DNA of 64,000 nt from an uncultured Pelagibacteraceae bacterium. Its GTDB lineage: Bacteria > Pseudomonadota > Alphaproteobacteria > Pelagibacterales > Pelagibacteraceae. The notes under the pieces are model-generated. The model had not been told where the DNA came from and searched no databases. It saw only the letters and a list, made by a program, of their open reading frames with translations. The stretch is taken from assembly GCA_902579985.1 (NCBI GenBank), contig CACHIV010000003.1, positions 51,194 through 115,193 of the forward strand, given 5' to 3'. Below, piece after piece: positions 18,035 through 27,457 of the stretch. The number at the start of each line of letters is the position of its first letter. Position 1 is the first letter of the stretch. The translations under genes and the position numbers were made by a program.

Positions 18035-20620
18035 ATGAATTTAGTCATTGTAGAAAGTCCTGCTAAAGCTAAAACTATAAATAAATACTTAGGTAATGAC
18101 TATAAAGTTTTAGCAAGTTATGGCCATATTAGAGACTTACCATCAAAAAACGGCTCTGTTGATCCAGAGCAAGACTTTAAAATGGAGTGGGAAATAGACA
18201 GTTTTTCAAAAAAATATCTTAAAGAAATTACAGATGCAGCTAAAGACTCAGCTAAGATTATACTGGCTACTGACCCTGATCGTGAAGGTGAGGCTATTGC
18301 TTGGCATGTAAAAGAATATTTAAATGAAAAAAAACTTTTAAAAGATAAAGAAATTGAACGAGTTGTATTTAATGAAATAACTAAAAAAGCTGTTATCCAT
18401 GGAATTGAAAACCCTAGACAAATTGAACCATTATTAGTTGATGCATACATGGCAAGAAGAGCTTTAGATTACTTGGTTGGTTTTAATATTTCACCAATTC
18501 TCTGGACAAAGTTGCCAGGATCAAAATCTGCCGGAAGAGTCCAGTCAGTAGCTTTAAAACTTATTACAGAAAGAGAACATGAAATTGAGTCATTTAAACC
18601 TGAGGAATTTTGGACTTTAAATATTACTTTTGCAGATCAAAAAAAACAAAATATTACTGCAAATATCAGTCAATTAAATAATAATAAGATTGAAAAACTT
18701 TCATTTAAAAACAAAGATGAGATTAATAAAGCTATATCAAGTATCAAAGAAAAAAAATTTAATATAACTGATATATCAAGCAAAGTAATTAATCGTAATC
18801 CATCTGGCCCCTTCACTACATCTACCCTTCAACAAACAGCTTCAAGTAGATTGGGTTTTGGAGCATCGAGAACAATGCAAATTGCACAAAAACTATATCA
18901 GGGTATAGAGATAGAAGGTGAAACAATTGGTTTGATTACTTATATGAGAACTGATGGAACTAATTTATCTAAAGATGCTGTGTCAACTTTCAGAAATTAT
19001 ATCCAAAAAGAAATTGGAAGTGAATATTTACCTAAAGATGCTTTAAATTATTCTGGTAAAAAAGCTAAAAATGCTCAAGAAGCTCATGAGGCAATTAGAC
19101 CCACAGATATTATTAGAACTCCTCAAAATGTTAAAAAATATTTAAGTACAGATCAAAATAAACTTTATGACCTTATTTGGAGTAGAGCTTTGTCTTCTCA
19201 AATGGAATCTGCTAAGTTTGATAGAAATACTATTACAATAACTTCTGATAATAATGATACCATTTGTAAAGCTAGTGGATCAGTTATTAAATTTGATGGA
19301 TTTTTAAAAATTTATAATAATCAAAGTAAAGATGATGATGAAAGTATTTTACCGGTTGTGTCTAAGGGAGCTGTTAATATTGAGGCTTTATTAGATGAAC
19401 AGCATTTTACACAACCACCACCAAGATATTCAGAAGCTAGTTTAGTTAAAAAACTCGAGGAACTTGGTATTGGAAGACCTTCTACTTATGCAAGTATAAT
19501 TTCTACTATCACTAATAGAGGATATGCAGAAATATTGAATAAAAGGTTTTTTCCTACTGATAGAGGTAAATTAATTTCTGCCTTTTTGGAAAAATTATTT
19601 TCAAAATATGTAGATTATAATTTTACAGCAGGGTTAGAAGATCAACTTGATGAAATTACCACTGGCAAAGAAAGTTGGATTAAAGTTTTAGAGCTTTTTT
19701 GGAAAGATTTTTATAACAATGTTTCAAAAGTTAAAGAAAAAAGAACAAGAGAAGTCTTAGATTTGTTAAATGACAGTTTGGGGGATCTAATTTTTGATAA
19801 AGATAGAGAAGGAAATATAGTTAGAAAATGCCAATTATGTAGTTCTGGAACATTAAGCTTAAAAAATAGCTTCAGAGGTGGTGCTTTTATAGGATGTTCA
19901 AATTATCCAGAATGCAAATTTACAAGACCATTATCAAAAGCAAAAGCCGCGGCTCAAGCACAATTAGCTGAACCAAAGTTTATTGGAAAACATGAAAACG
20001 GAAATGATATATATTTAAAAAATGGAAGATTTGGTCCCTACCTCCAATACGAAAAAATCCCTAGTGATATTGAGATTGAAAAAACCACTAACAAAAAGAA
20101 AAAAAATAAAAAATCTAAATCAAATATTAATGAACTTTTAAAAAATGTTTCAATACCTAAAGGGTTAGAATTAAAAACTATTGATTTAGAAAAAGCTCAA
20201 TTTTTATGCTCGTTACCTAAATCTTTAGGAATAAACCCAGATAATCAAAAAGAAATTACACTAAATGTAGGAAGGTTTGGTCCATACCTAAAATGTGAAA
20301 ATAAATCTGCAAGAATAGAAAATGTAGAAGATATATTTTCTATAGGTTTAAATAGAGCAATTGCACTAATAGCAGAAGCTAAACCTGGTCGAATATCTTC
20401 ATCAATGATAAAAAATTTAGGAGAACATCCAGACGATAAAAAACCAGTCAGAATTATGAAAGGACAGTATGGACCTTACATTAAGTATAAATCTCTAAAT
20501 GCAACGATACCAGAGGAAAAAGATCCAACAGAAATAACAATGGAAGAAGCTTTAATTCTTATTGAGAAACGAAAAGAATACGATAAAAATAAAAAATCAA
20601 AAAAAAGGAAATCAAAATGA
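18035..20620 (+). CDS. topA: DNA topoisomerase I
   Basis: Type IA topoisomerase (861 aa) that relaxes negative supercoils. An N-terminal Toprim domain (MNLVIVESPAKAKTI; ATDPDREGEAIAWH acidic triad) is followed by the cleavage domain with catalytic Tyr303 in GLITYMRTDGTNLS. A zinc ribbon (CQLCSSGTL...GCSNYPECKF) starts near residue 605. Two further repeats carrying GRFGPYL and GQYGPYI (topo I C-terminal DUF-type repeats common in alphaproteobacteria) and a Lys-rich tail finish the protein. It overlaps the RidA-like gene by 4 bases. The dprA gene often found before topA is absent here. Confidence 0.97.
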   Translation: MNLVIVESPAKAKTINKYLGNDYKVLASYGHIRDLPSKNGSVDPEQDFKMEWEIDSFSKKYLKEITDAAKDSAKIILATDPDREGEAIAWHVKEYLNEKKLLKDKEIERVVFNEITKKAVIHGIENPRQIEPLLVDAYMARRALDYLVGFNISPILWTKLPGSKSAGRVQSVALKLITEREHEIESFKPEEFWTLNITFADQKKQNITANISQLNNNKIEKLSFKNKDEINKAISSIKEKKFNITDISSKVINRNPSGPFTTSTLQQTASSRLGFGASRTMQIAQKLYQGIEIEGETIGLITYMRTDGTNLSKDAVSTFRNYIQKEIGSEYLPKDALNYSGKKAKNAQEAHEAIRPTDIIRTPQNVKKYLSTDQNKLYDLIWSRALSSQMESAKFDRNTITITSDNNDTICKASGSVIKFDGFLKIYNNQSKDDDESILPVVSKGAVNIEALLDEQHFTQPPPRYSEASLVKKLEELGIGRPSTYASIISTITNRGYAEILNKRFFPTDRGKLISAFLEKLFSKYVDYNFTAGLEDQLDEITTGKESWIKVLELFWKDFYNNVSKVKEKRTREVLDLLNDSLGDLIFDKDREGNIVRKCQLCSSGTLSLKNSFRGGAFIGCSNYPECKFTRPLSKAKAAAQAQLAEPKFIGKHENGNDIYLKNGRFGPYLQYEKIPSDIEIEKTTNKKKKNKKSKSNINELLKNVSIPKGLELKTIDLEKAQFLCSLPKSLGINPDNQKEITLNVGRFGPYLKCENKSARIENVEDIFSIGLNRAIALIAEAKPGRISSSMIKNLGEHPDDKKPVRIMKGQYGPYIKYKSLNATIPEEKDPTEITMEEALILIEKRKEYDKNKKSKKRKSK

Positions 20621-21078
20621 ATTATGAAAATAATTTAAAAAAACATAATATAAAATTACCTGAGGCGAAAGCTCCAGTTGGAAATTATGTTGCAACCAAA
20701 ATTATTGGTAAAATGTTATTTATATCAGGCCAAATTTCAATAAATGAAAATGGTGAATTAATAAAAGGTAAAGTTGGAAAAGATTTAGATACTGAAGCGG
20801 GATATAATGCAGCGAAAAGATGTGCATTAAGTATTGTTGCTCAGGTAAAAAAAGCTTGCAACAATGATTTATCAAAAATTAAATCATGTATTAAATTAAC
20901 TGGATTTGTTAATTCAACTGATGATTTTATAGATCAACCAAAGGTAATTAATGGTGCATCTGATTTAATAGCGTCTATATTTGGAGATGCTGGAATGCAC
21001 ACAAGAGCAGCTGTGAGTACGAATAGTCTTCCATTGGGAGTTTCTGTTGAAGTTGATGCAATTTTTGAATTAAATTAA
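20617..21078 (+). CDS. RidA/YjgF family protein (long, ~150-aa subfamily)
   Basis: Small trimeric enamine/imine deaminase-fold protein, 153 aa, longer than RidA itself (about 128). It has GKMLFISGQI and the HTRAAVSTNSLPLGVSVEV segment. The Arg that corresponds to the catalytic Arg105 of RidA is present, but the residue two places on, Cys in RidA, is Ala here, and the overall pattern is that of the YjgF_endoribonc-like subgroup of unknown substrate. It could hydrolyse reactive enamines from PLP enzymes, but that is family inference. Coupled to topA by an ATGA overlap; converges on ugd with a 7-bp gap. Confidence 0.85.
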   Translation: MNYENNLKKHNIKLPEAKAPVGNYVATKIIGKMLFISGQISINENGELIKGKVGKDLDTEAGYNAAKRCALSIVAQVKKACNNDLSKIKSCIKLTGFVNSTDDFIDQPKVINGASDLIASIFGDAGMHTRAAVSTNSLPLGVSVEVDAIFELN

Positions 21079-21085
21079 ATATCAG

Positions 21086-22384
21086 TTATCTACCAATGCT
21101 AAAATATTTAAAACCCTGAGCTTTTATTTTAGCTGGGGAATAAATATTTCGCATGTCATAAATTATAAATTTTTTTCCTTTTACTAAGTTTTTAAAATTT
21201 ATTGATTTAAAATCATTCCATTCGGTATGAATTATTACTAAATCTGAACCTTCTACAGATTTTTTTACAGATTTTTCATAAAAAACATTTTTATTTTTTT
21301 CAAATTCTATTTTATATCCAGTAGGATCAAAATATTTAATTATTGCACCTTTTTTTGATAAGGTTGGAATCATCTTAAGAGATGATGAATCCCTCATATC
21401 ATCAGTATTTGCCTTAAAGGTGACACCTAAAAAAGTAATCTTTTTATTTTTAATTTTTTTATTTAAAATTTCGTAAATTCTATTTAATAAAAGATTTGAT
21501 CTATTTTCATTAGATTTAATAACAGACTTTATTACGGATAAATTTGTTTTAAACTTATCTGAGGTTGAAATTATTGCTTTTGTATCTTTTGGAAAGCAAG
21601 AACCACCATATGCTGGTCCTGCTCTTAAAAAACGACTACCTATCCTTTTATCTAACCCCATTCCTATTGAAATATCTTCAATATTTATTCCTATTTTTTC
21701 ACATAAATTTGCCATTTCATTTATGAAGGTAATTTTTGTAGCTAAAAAAGAATTAGATGCATATTTAATTAATTCTGCTGCTCTTCTTGAAGTATGAATA
21801 TATTGAGCTCCTTTAGAGATTAAAGGACTATATAAATTTTTAAGTATACTATTAGATTTTTTATCATTAGAACCAATTACTATTCTATCTGGAAAAATAA
21901 AATCTCTAATAGCTTCACCTTCTCTTAAAAACTCAGGATTTGATACTATAGAAAATTTATTTTTATTATTTTTTTTAGATATAATCTTTTCGATTTCGTC
22001 ACCTGTTGTAACTGGTACTGTTGATTTAGTAATTATGATTTTAAATTTATTTATTGAAGAACTTATTTTATTTGCAACACTGTAAATTTGTCTTAAATCT
22101 GCAGAACTACTATTTTTTTTTGTTGGAGTACCAACACAAATAAAAATAATATCTGATTTTTTAATTGAATTATTTATATCAGTTGAAAATGTTAATCTTT
22201 TATTTTTATAATTTTTAATAACTAGTTCGGATAAACCAGGTTCATAAATTGGAATATTACCTTTTTTTAATTGATTAATCTTACTTATATCTTTGTCAAC
22301 ACAAATTACATCATTTCCTAAATCAGAAAAACAAACTCCACTAACTAGTCCCACATAACCAGTGCCTATCATACAAAGTTTCAT
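21086..22384 (-). CDS. ugd: UDP-glucose 6-dehydrogenase
   Basis: Oxidises UDP-glucose to UDP-glucuronate with two NAD+ (432 aa). The N-terminal Rossmann motif is MIGTGYVGLVSG, then FICVGTP, and the catalytic nucleophile is Cys263 in GGSCFPKDTKA, with the STVPVTTG and FLREGEA stretches. UDP-glucuronate feeds surface polysaccharides or uronic-acid-containing lipids. It forms a two-gene operon with galU upstream (4-base overlap), giving the direct route glucose-1-P to UDP-glucose to UDP-glucuronate. Confidence 0.96.
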   Translation of the reverse strand: MKLCMIGTGYVGLVSGVCFSDLGNDVICVDKDISKINQLKKGNIPIYEPGLSELVIKNYKNKRLTFSTDINNSIKKSDIIFICVGTPTKKNSSSADLRQIYSVANKISSSINKFKIIITKSTVPVTTGDEIEKIISKKNNKNKFSIVSNPEFLREGEAIRDFIFPDRIVIGSNDKKSNSILKNLYSPLISKGAQYIHTSRRAAELIKYASNSFLATKITFINEMANLCEKIGINIEDISIGMGLDKRIGSRFLRAGPAYGGSCFPKDTKAIISTSDKFKTNLSVIKSVIKSNENRSNLLLNRIYEILNKKIKNKKITFLGVTFKANTDDMRDSSSLKMIPTLSKKGAIIKYFDPTGYKIEFEKNKNVFYEKSVKKSVEGSDLVIIHTEWNDFKSINFKNLVKGKKFIIYDMRNIYSPAKIKAQGFKYFSIGR

Positions 22385-23196
22385 AATTTTGAAATTTCTA
22401 TAGTTGATTTAATATACCCATTCAAACTGCCACAATCTAAATATTTACCAGAAAAAATATGAGCTATAAATTTTTCATTTTCTTTAATTAAAGATTGAAT
22501 TGAATCTGTAATATGAATTTCATTACTTTTGCCTGGTTTTTGTTTTAATAATTTAGAAAAAATTTTTTTTGGAAGTATATATCTTCCTATTACAGCCTTA
22601 TTAGAAGGTGCTTCACTCTTTGATGGTTTCTCAATAACATCTTCTATCAAAAAATTTTTTTTATCAATTTTTTTTTTTAGTTTATATATTCCCCATCTAG
22701 AAACAGTTTTTCTATTTATACTCATACTAGCCATTACTGAAGATTTATATTGATTATGAATTTTAATCATCGATTTAGAGCAATTATTTTTAATAATTAA
22801 ATCATCAGGTAGTAACATCAAAAAAAATTTACTTTTAATATATTTTTTTGTTTTCAAAACAGCATCTCCTGTTCCCAAAGGTTTATTTTGATAAACAAAT
22901 TTAATCATTTTTTTGTATTTTAATATCTTTTTATACTCCTTTATAATTCTAGGATCTTTTTTACTTTTAATAATATTTTTATAAAATTTATCATTATAAA
23001 AATAATCTTTAATCATCTTTTTTTTTTTAGAAATTATAAAAATTACCTCTTTAATTCCAGCATCAATGCATTCATCCAAAATATATTCAATTCCTGGTTT
23101 ACCATTTATTGGTAAAAGTTCCTTAGCAAAAACACTTGTAAGTGGCAATAATCTTGTACCTAAGCCTGCTAATGGAATAATTGCTTGTTTAATCAT
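22381..23196 (-). CDS. galU: UTP-glucose-1-phosphate uridylyltransferase
   Basis: Makes UDP-glucose from UTP and glucose-1-phosphate (271 aa). The nucleotidyltransferase signature IPLAGLGTRLLPLTSVFAKE is at the N-terminus with the LLPI stretch after it; LGTGDAVL and the VIEKPSKSEAPSN loop follow. It is slightly shorter than many GalU proteins (about 290). Starts only 34 bp from the divergent panC start, so the two promoters must overlap. Its partner ugd follows with a 4-base overlap. The residue content is strongly biased to Lys and Ile. Confidence 0.93.
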   Translation of the reverse strand: MIKQAIIPLAGLGTRLLPLTSVFAKELLPINGKPGIEYILDECIDAGIKEVIFIISKKKKMIKDYFYNDKFYKNIIKSKKDPRIIKEYKKILKYKKMIKFVYQNKPLGTGDAVLKTKKYIKSKFFLMLLPDDLIIKNNCSKSMIKIHNQYKSSVMASMSINRKTVSRWGIYKLKKKIDKKNFLIEDVIEKPSKSEAPSNKAVIGRYILPKKIFSKLLKQKPGKSNEIHITDSIQSLIKENEKFIAHIFSGKYLDCGSLNGYIKSTIEISKL

Positions 23197-23230
23197 TTAA
23201 ATGTTTTACTTATAAAAATGTTTTATACAA

Positions 23231-24043
23231 ATGAAAATTTTATTAAACAATAATGATTTAAATGAGGCATTAAAAAATGTCTCTAATTTAGGTTTTGTCC
23301 CTACAATGGGGAGTCTTCATAAGGGCCATATATCGCTTATAAAGAAATCAAAAAAAATATGTAATAAAACAGTAGTTAGTATTTTTGTAAATCCGACTCA
23401 ATTTAATGATAAGAAAGATTACTTAAATTATCCAAGAAACAATAAGAAAGATTTGTCTATATTAAAAAAATTAAAAGTTAATTTTGTATATTTGCCAGAT
23501 AAAAATCAAATCTATAATAAAAAAAGAATTTCTAAAATCAAAATCAAAAAAAAAGATAAAATTTTATGTGCTAAATTTAGAAAGGGACATTTTGAAGGTG
23601 TAATCGATATTATGGATAGACTTACCAATCTAATTAAACCAAAGAAAATATTTATGGGTGAAAAAGATTTTCAACAATTACATTTGGTAAAAAAATATGT
23701 TGAAAAAAAATATATATGTAAAGTTATTCCTTGTAAAACTATAAGAAGTCCAAATAAAATAGCACTTTCATCAAGAAATTTACTTCTTACTAGAAAGGAA
23801 TTAAATATTGCTTCTAAATTAGCTCAAAATTTGATTAGATTTAAAAAAAATTTAAAAAATATTAATAAAATAAAAAAAATCTTAAATCAAAAAAAAATTG
23901 AGCTTAATAATAAATTTAAAGTTAATATTGAATATTTAGAATTAAGAAATATTTTTACTTTTAAAGAATCACTAAAAATTTCAAATTCTAAAATTTTTAT
24001 TTCATATTATTTAAATAATATAAGATTAATTGATAATTTTTAA
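23231..24043 (+). CDS. panC: pantoate--beta-alanine ligase
   Basis: ATP-dependent synthesis of pantothenate, the coenzyme A precursor, from pantoate and beta-alanine (270 aa). The nucleotidyl-transferase motif FVPTMGSLHKGHISL contains the HxGH-type site, and GEKDFQQL and the ALSSRN loop contact ATP and pantoate in the family. The C-terminal domain is reduced and Lys-rich. Converges on mgtE with a 3-bp gap. No panB or panD in the window. Confidence 0.93.
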   Translation: MKILLNNNDLNEALKNVSNLGFVPTMGSLHKGHISLIKKSKKICNKTVVSIFVNPTQFNDKKDYLNYPRNNKKDLSILKKLKVNFVYLPDKNQIYNKKRISKIKIKKKDKILCAKFRKGHFEGVIDIMDRLTNLIKPKKIFMGEKDFQQLHLVKKYVEKKYICKVIPCKTIRSPNKIALSSRNLLLTRKELNIASKLAQNLIRFKKNLKNINKIKKILNQKKIELNNKFKVNIEYLELRNIFTFKESLKISNSKIFISYYLNNIRLIDNF

Positions 24044-24046
24044 AAT

Positions 24047-25420
24047 TTATAAAAAATAAGCACCTACTCCTAAAAATGATACAAATCCAATTACGTCAGT
24101 TATAGTAGTTACAAATACGCTAGAAGCAATAGCGGGATCTATATTTAATCTTTTTAATGTTACTGGAACTAAAATTCCAAATAAGCCTGCAATAATCATT
24201 GTCAAAATCATTGATATAGAAATAATAATTGATAACAAAGTATCTTGAAACCAAATTTGAACTATAAATGCACTTATTCCTGCAAAGATAAAGCCATTCA
24301 GTACACCAATTGCAAATTCTTTAATAACATTTGAGTTAAAATTATTTTTAGTCAAATCATTGGTAGCTATTGTTCTTATAGTAACAGCAAGAGTTTGCAT
24401 TCCAGCATTTCCTCCCATCGAAGCAACTATCGGCATTAAAAAAGCTAAAACAACCATCTGTTTAATTGTTGCTCCAAATAAACTAATACACCATGTTGCT
24501 AAAAAGGCTGTAAATAGATTTAATAATAACCAATTAAATCTTCTTTTTGTTTTAGTTAATACGCCATCAGTAATAGCTTCATCACCTACACCAGCTAATC
24601 TTAAAACATCTTCTTCTGCCTCTTCTTTTAATACAGTAAGGATATCATCATTTGTTATCATTCCTACTAATTTATTATTCTTATCAACTACACATGCAGA
24701 ATTTAAATTGTAATTTTCAAAAAGATTACCTACTTCTTCTTTATCCATATCAACTGGAATAAGTAATTGTGTTTCAGACATTATAGAATTCATTTTTGTA
24801 TCTCTTGAGGTTCTTAAAACCTTAGAAGATGGTACGTTTCCTATTGGTTTAAAATCTTCATTTACAATAAATATTTCTAAAAATTCTTCTGGAAGATCTT
24901 TATTTTCTCTCAAATAATCTATTGTTTGACCTACAGACCAATTGCTTGGTATAGCAGTAAATTCTCTTTGCATAATTCTTGCTGCAGAGTCTTCTGGATA
25001 ACTTAAACTTTCAAGTAATGCAAATCGATCTTTTGGAGGTAACGAGCTTAAAATTTCATTCTTATCTTTCTCATTTAAATTTTCTAAAATTTTTACTGCA
25101 TCATCTGACTCTAAATTTTTAAGTATCGTAACTATAGAATTAGATGATAAATAATTAATCATTTCTACTTGAATAGACTCATTCAATTCAACAAAAACTT
25201 CTGGATCAATTTTGAAATTATTTAGTTTAATTAAACCTTCTCTATCATTTTGATTTAAGTGCTCAATAATGTCAGCTGTGTCAGCAGGATGCATTTCTTT
25301 AAATGAATTGGTAATAAATAAAGCATCATTTTGAGCAATTTTATCAGTGACTACTTTTATATATTCTTTATTAAACTCAAAGTTTACTTTTTTATCTTTT
25401 ATTTTTTTTACTAAAGACAT
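24047..25420 (-). CDS. mgtE: magnesium transporter MgtE
   Basis: Mg2+ channel/transporter of 457 aa. The N-terminal superhelical domain (about 1-140, with MHPADTADIIEHL) is followed by a CBS pair (about 145-265; IPVDMDKEEVGNLF, LVGMITNDDIL) that senses cytoplasmic Mg2+, and then a C-terminal domain of five membrane spans. The pore-forming helix region with FLMPIVASMGGNAGMQT is intact. Divergent from lipB. Confidence 0.95.
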   Translation of the reverse strand: MSLVKKIKDKKVNFEFNKEYIKVVTDKIAQNDALFITNSFKEMHPADTADIIEHLNQNDREGLIKLNNFKIDPEVFVELNESIQVEMINYLSSNSIVTILKNLESDDAVKILENLNEKDKNEILSSLPPKDRFALLESLSYPEDSAARIMQREFTAIPSNWSVGQTIDYLRENKDLPEEFLEIFIVNEDFKPIGNVPSSKVLRTSRDTKMNSIMSETQLLIPVDMDKEEVGNLFENYNLNSACVVDKNNKLVGMITNDDILTVLKEEAEEDVLRLAGVGDEAITDGVLTKTKRRFNWLLLNLFTAFLATWCISLFGATIKQMVVLAFLMPIVASMGGNAGMQTLAVTIRTIATNDLTKNNFNSNVIKEFAIGVLNGFIFAGISAFIVQIWFQDTLLSIIISISMILTMIIAGLFGILVPVTLKRLNIDPAIASSVFVTTITDVIGFVSFLGVGAYFL

Positions 25421-25454
25421 AAATTACCTATATTTCAACATGGCACTATTAATG

Positions 25455-25460
25455 TATAAT
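25455..25460 (+). promoter_or_regulatory. candidate -10 element for lipB
   Basis: Exact consensus TATAAT, 20 nt before the lipB ATG, in the 60-bp gap divergent from mgtE. No convincing -35 hexamer is seen 16-18 nt upstream (best TTTCAA at 25433). An exact hexamer can occur by chance in DNA this AT-rich. Confidence 0.35.
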
Positions 25461-25480
25461 TGATAATTTACAATTCTTAA

Positions 25481-26101
25481 ATGAACATAGAAATCAAAAA
25501 GTCAATAAAACCAGTAAAATATAAATATGCTATTGATTATTTAGAGAAAAGACTGCTCAAATTAAATAAAAAAAGAGCTAAAGAGCTAATTTGGGTATTA
25601 GAGCATGATGAAATTTATACTGTAGGAAAAAATTTCTTAAAAAATGAAGTTTTAAATAAAAATATTAAGATTATTAAAACAAATAGAGGTGGAAAAATAA
25701 CTTATCATGGACCAGGACAACTTATTTGTTATTTTGTCATAGATTTAAATAAAAGAAAAAAAGATATTCGTAGATTTATTAATTTAATCGAAAAATCAAT
25801 TATTGAAACTTTAAAAGAATTTAAAATTGAAACTTTTAGTGATAAAAAAAATATTGGGATTTGGCATAAAAAAAAAAATAAAATTATGAAAGTTGCCGCA
25901 ATAGGTCTAAGAATAAGTAAATGGATTGTATACCATGGTTTCAGCATAAATATTAATAATGATTTAAATAAATATAAGAATATAGTTCCCTGTGGTATTA
26001 AAAATAAAGGAGTTACTAATTTATATACTATTAAAAACCAAAATTATAAAAATTTAAAAGATAAAGTTATTAAAAACCTAATTAAAAATTTGGAAGTCTA
26101 A
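25481..26101 (+). CDS. lipB: octanoyl-[acyl-carrier-protein]:protein N-octanoyltransferase
   Basis: Transfers octanoyl from acyl carrier protein to lipoyl domains, the first step of de novo lipoate attachment (206 aa). Family motifs are [13 protein letters not shown], the [17 protein letters not shown] stretch with the active-site Lys, and [12 protein letters not shown] with the acyl-carrying Cys. Its last 20 bases overlap the 3' end of the convergent pseudouridine synthase gene. Confidence 0.95.
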   Translation: MNIEIKKSIKPVKYKYAIDYLEKRLLKLNKKRAKELIWVLEHDEIYTVGKNFLKNEVLNKNIKIIKTNRGGKITYHGPGQLICYFVIDLNKRKKDIRRFINLIEKSIIETLKEFKIETFSDKKNIGIWHKKKNKIMKVAAIGLRISKWIVYHGFSININNDLNKYKNIVPCGIKNKGVTNLYTIKNQNYKNLKDKVIKNLIKNLEV

Positions 26102-26996
26102 GACGTTTTTTCTTAAGAAATTTTTTAAAATAATCAGGTAATAAAGCTGTATAAGTATATTTTTTATTTTTTATCATAAACTTAATCTTATATGAGTGCA
26201 GCATTAAATTCTTATTAATACCTTTATCAATGTTATTTAATTTATATTTTTTATCGCCAAAAATTGAGTGACCAATATCAAAAAGTTGTTTTCTAAGTTG
26301 ATGTTTTCTTCCTGTAATAGGTTTCATTTCAACAAGTGATGCTAAAGAATTTTTATCCAAAATTTTATAAATAGTTTTTGCTTTTTCTATAATTTTTTTT
26401 TTATTTTCATATCTTGTTAAATCACTATTCCATTCACCTGAGTTATTTGATAATTCTCCATTACAAATAGCCAAGTAAGTTTTATGAACTTTTCTTAATC
26501 TAAATAGTGAAGTAAAAAATTGAGCAGTTTGTCTATTTTTTGCTAATATAAAAACACCAGAAGTATCTTTATCAAGTCTATGTACAGAGTAAGGCTTAGT
26601 GTTTTTAAAAATTTCACTTTTAGAGAAAATATCTACAAGATTTTTTTTAGATTTTGTTCCTCCCTGGACAGAAACTCCAGAACTTTTATTTAATACAATA
26701 AAATCATTATTATCATCAATTATTTGATCTTCATTAGCTTTAATTACTTCTTGAGATGGAATAAATTTTAATTTTTTTTGTACTTTGTTTTCTGAATAAT
26801 CAAAATTAAAGAGATCAATTATGTCTCCTGTTTTTACTTTTTGTGAGCTTTTTACTTTTTTTTTATTAAGTTTAATTTTTCCACTTCTTAAGGTTTTTTC
26901 AATTAAACTTTGAGGAATATTACCTAAATTATTTCTTATCCATCTATCAATCCGCATTTCGTTAAACGCTAGGTTAACGCTAAGTGACTTTTTCAT
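26082..26996 (-). CDS. rluC: RluA-family 23S rRNA pseudouridine synthase (RluC-like)
   Basis: Converts specific uridines in 23S rRNA to pseudouridine (304 aa). An N-terminal S4 RNA-binding domain (about 15-75; [18 protein letters not shown]) precedes the catalytic domain with the RluA-family signature [10 protein letters not shown], catalytic Asp142, and the [10 protein letters not shown] motif. The domain order fits both RluC and RluD; the RIDRWIRNN start favours RluC, so the symbol is less sure than the family. It lies 23 bp downstream of rplQ without an obvious terminator, so it may be the tail of the ribosomal transcript. Overlaps lipB by 20 bases tail to tail. Confidence 0.87.
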   Translation of the reverse strand: MKKSLSVNLAFNEMRIDRWIRNNLGNIPQSLIEKTLRSGKIKLNKKKVKSSQKVKTGDIIDLFNFDYSENKVQKKLKFIPSQEVIKANEDQIIDDNNDFIVLNKSSGVSVQGGTKSKKNLVDIFSKSEIFKNTKPYSVHRLDKDTSGVFILAKNRQTAQFFTSLFRLRKVHKTYLAICNGELSNNSGEWNSDLTRYENKKKIIEKAKTIYKILDKNSLASLVEMKPITGRKHQLRKQLFDIGHSIFGDKKYKLNNIDKGINKNLMLHSYKIKFMIKNKKYTYTALLPDYFKKFLKKKRLRLPNF

Positions 26997-27019
26997 GATG
27001 TCGTATTTTATATAAAAAA

Positions 27020-27457
27020 TTAAGCAGTAGCTAATTTTTTTTCCTCAGTTTTACCTTTAACTAGTTCTTTTTTTTTTCTATCTATTTTTTTTGCCTCTAC
27101 ATCTCTATCAACAAATTCAATTACAGCCATAGGTGCGTTGTCGCCATATCTAAATCCAGCTTTAATTATTCTTGTATATCCTCCATTTCTTTTCAGATAT
27201 CTTTTAGATAATGTTTTAGTAACTTTTTGTGTAGAACCTTTATTTTGTAATTTTGTCATTAACATTTTCTTTGTTTGTAAAGTTTCTTTCTTTCCTAAGG
27301 TAATAATTCTTTCAGCTTCAGGTTTTAAAAATTTAGCTTTAGGAAGTGTTGTAGTAATCTGCTCATACTTAATTAATGAATTTAACATATTCTTAAGCAA
27401 AGCTTTTCTATGTTCAGATGTTCTATTTAATTTCTTATTAGCAAAACCATGTCTCAT
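27020..27457 (-). CDS. rplQ: 50S ribosomal protein L17
   Basis: Large-subunit protein near the exit of the peptide tunnel (145 aa). Recognised by MRHGFANKKLNRTSEHRKAL and the ERIITLGKK segment. The C-terminal ~25 residues are a Lys/Glu-rich extension beyond the E. coli length. It follows rpoA with no gap and is the last ribosomal protein gene of the block. Confidence 0.97.
   Translation of the reverse strand: MRHGFANKKLNRTSEHRKALLKNMLNSLIKYEQITTTLPKAKFLKPEAERIITLGKKETLQTKKMLMTKLQNKGSTQKVTKTLSKRYLKRNGGYTRIIKAGFRYGDNAPMAVIEFVDRDVEAKKIDRKKKELVKGKTEEKKLATA

Noticed and set aside
23521-23910. Poly-A-rich stretches in panC as a possible degenerate gene
   Set aside because: The frame is open, and HxGH, GEKDFQQL and SSRN motifs are all in place; the A-richness reflects Lys codons.
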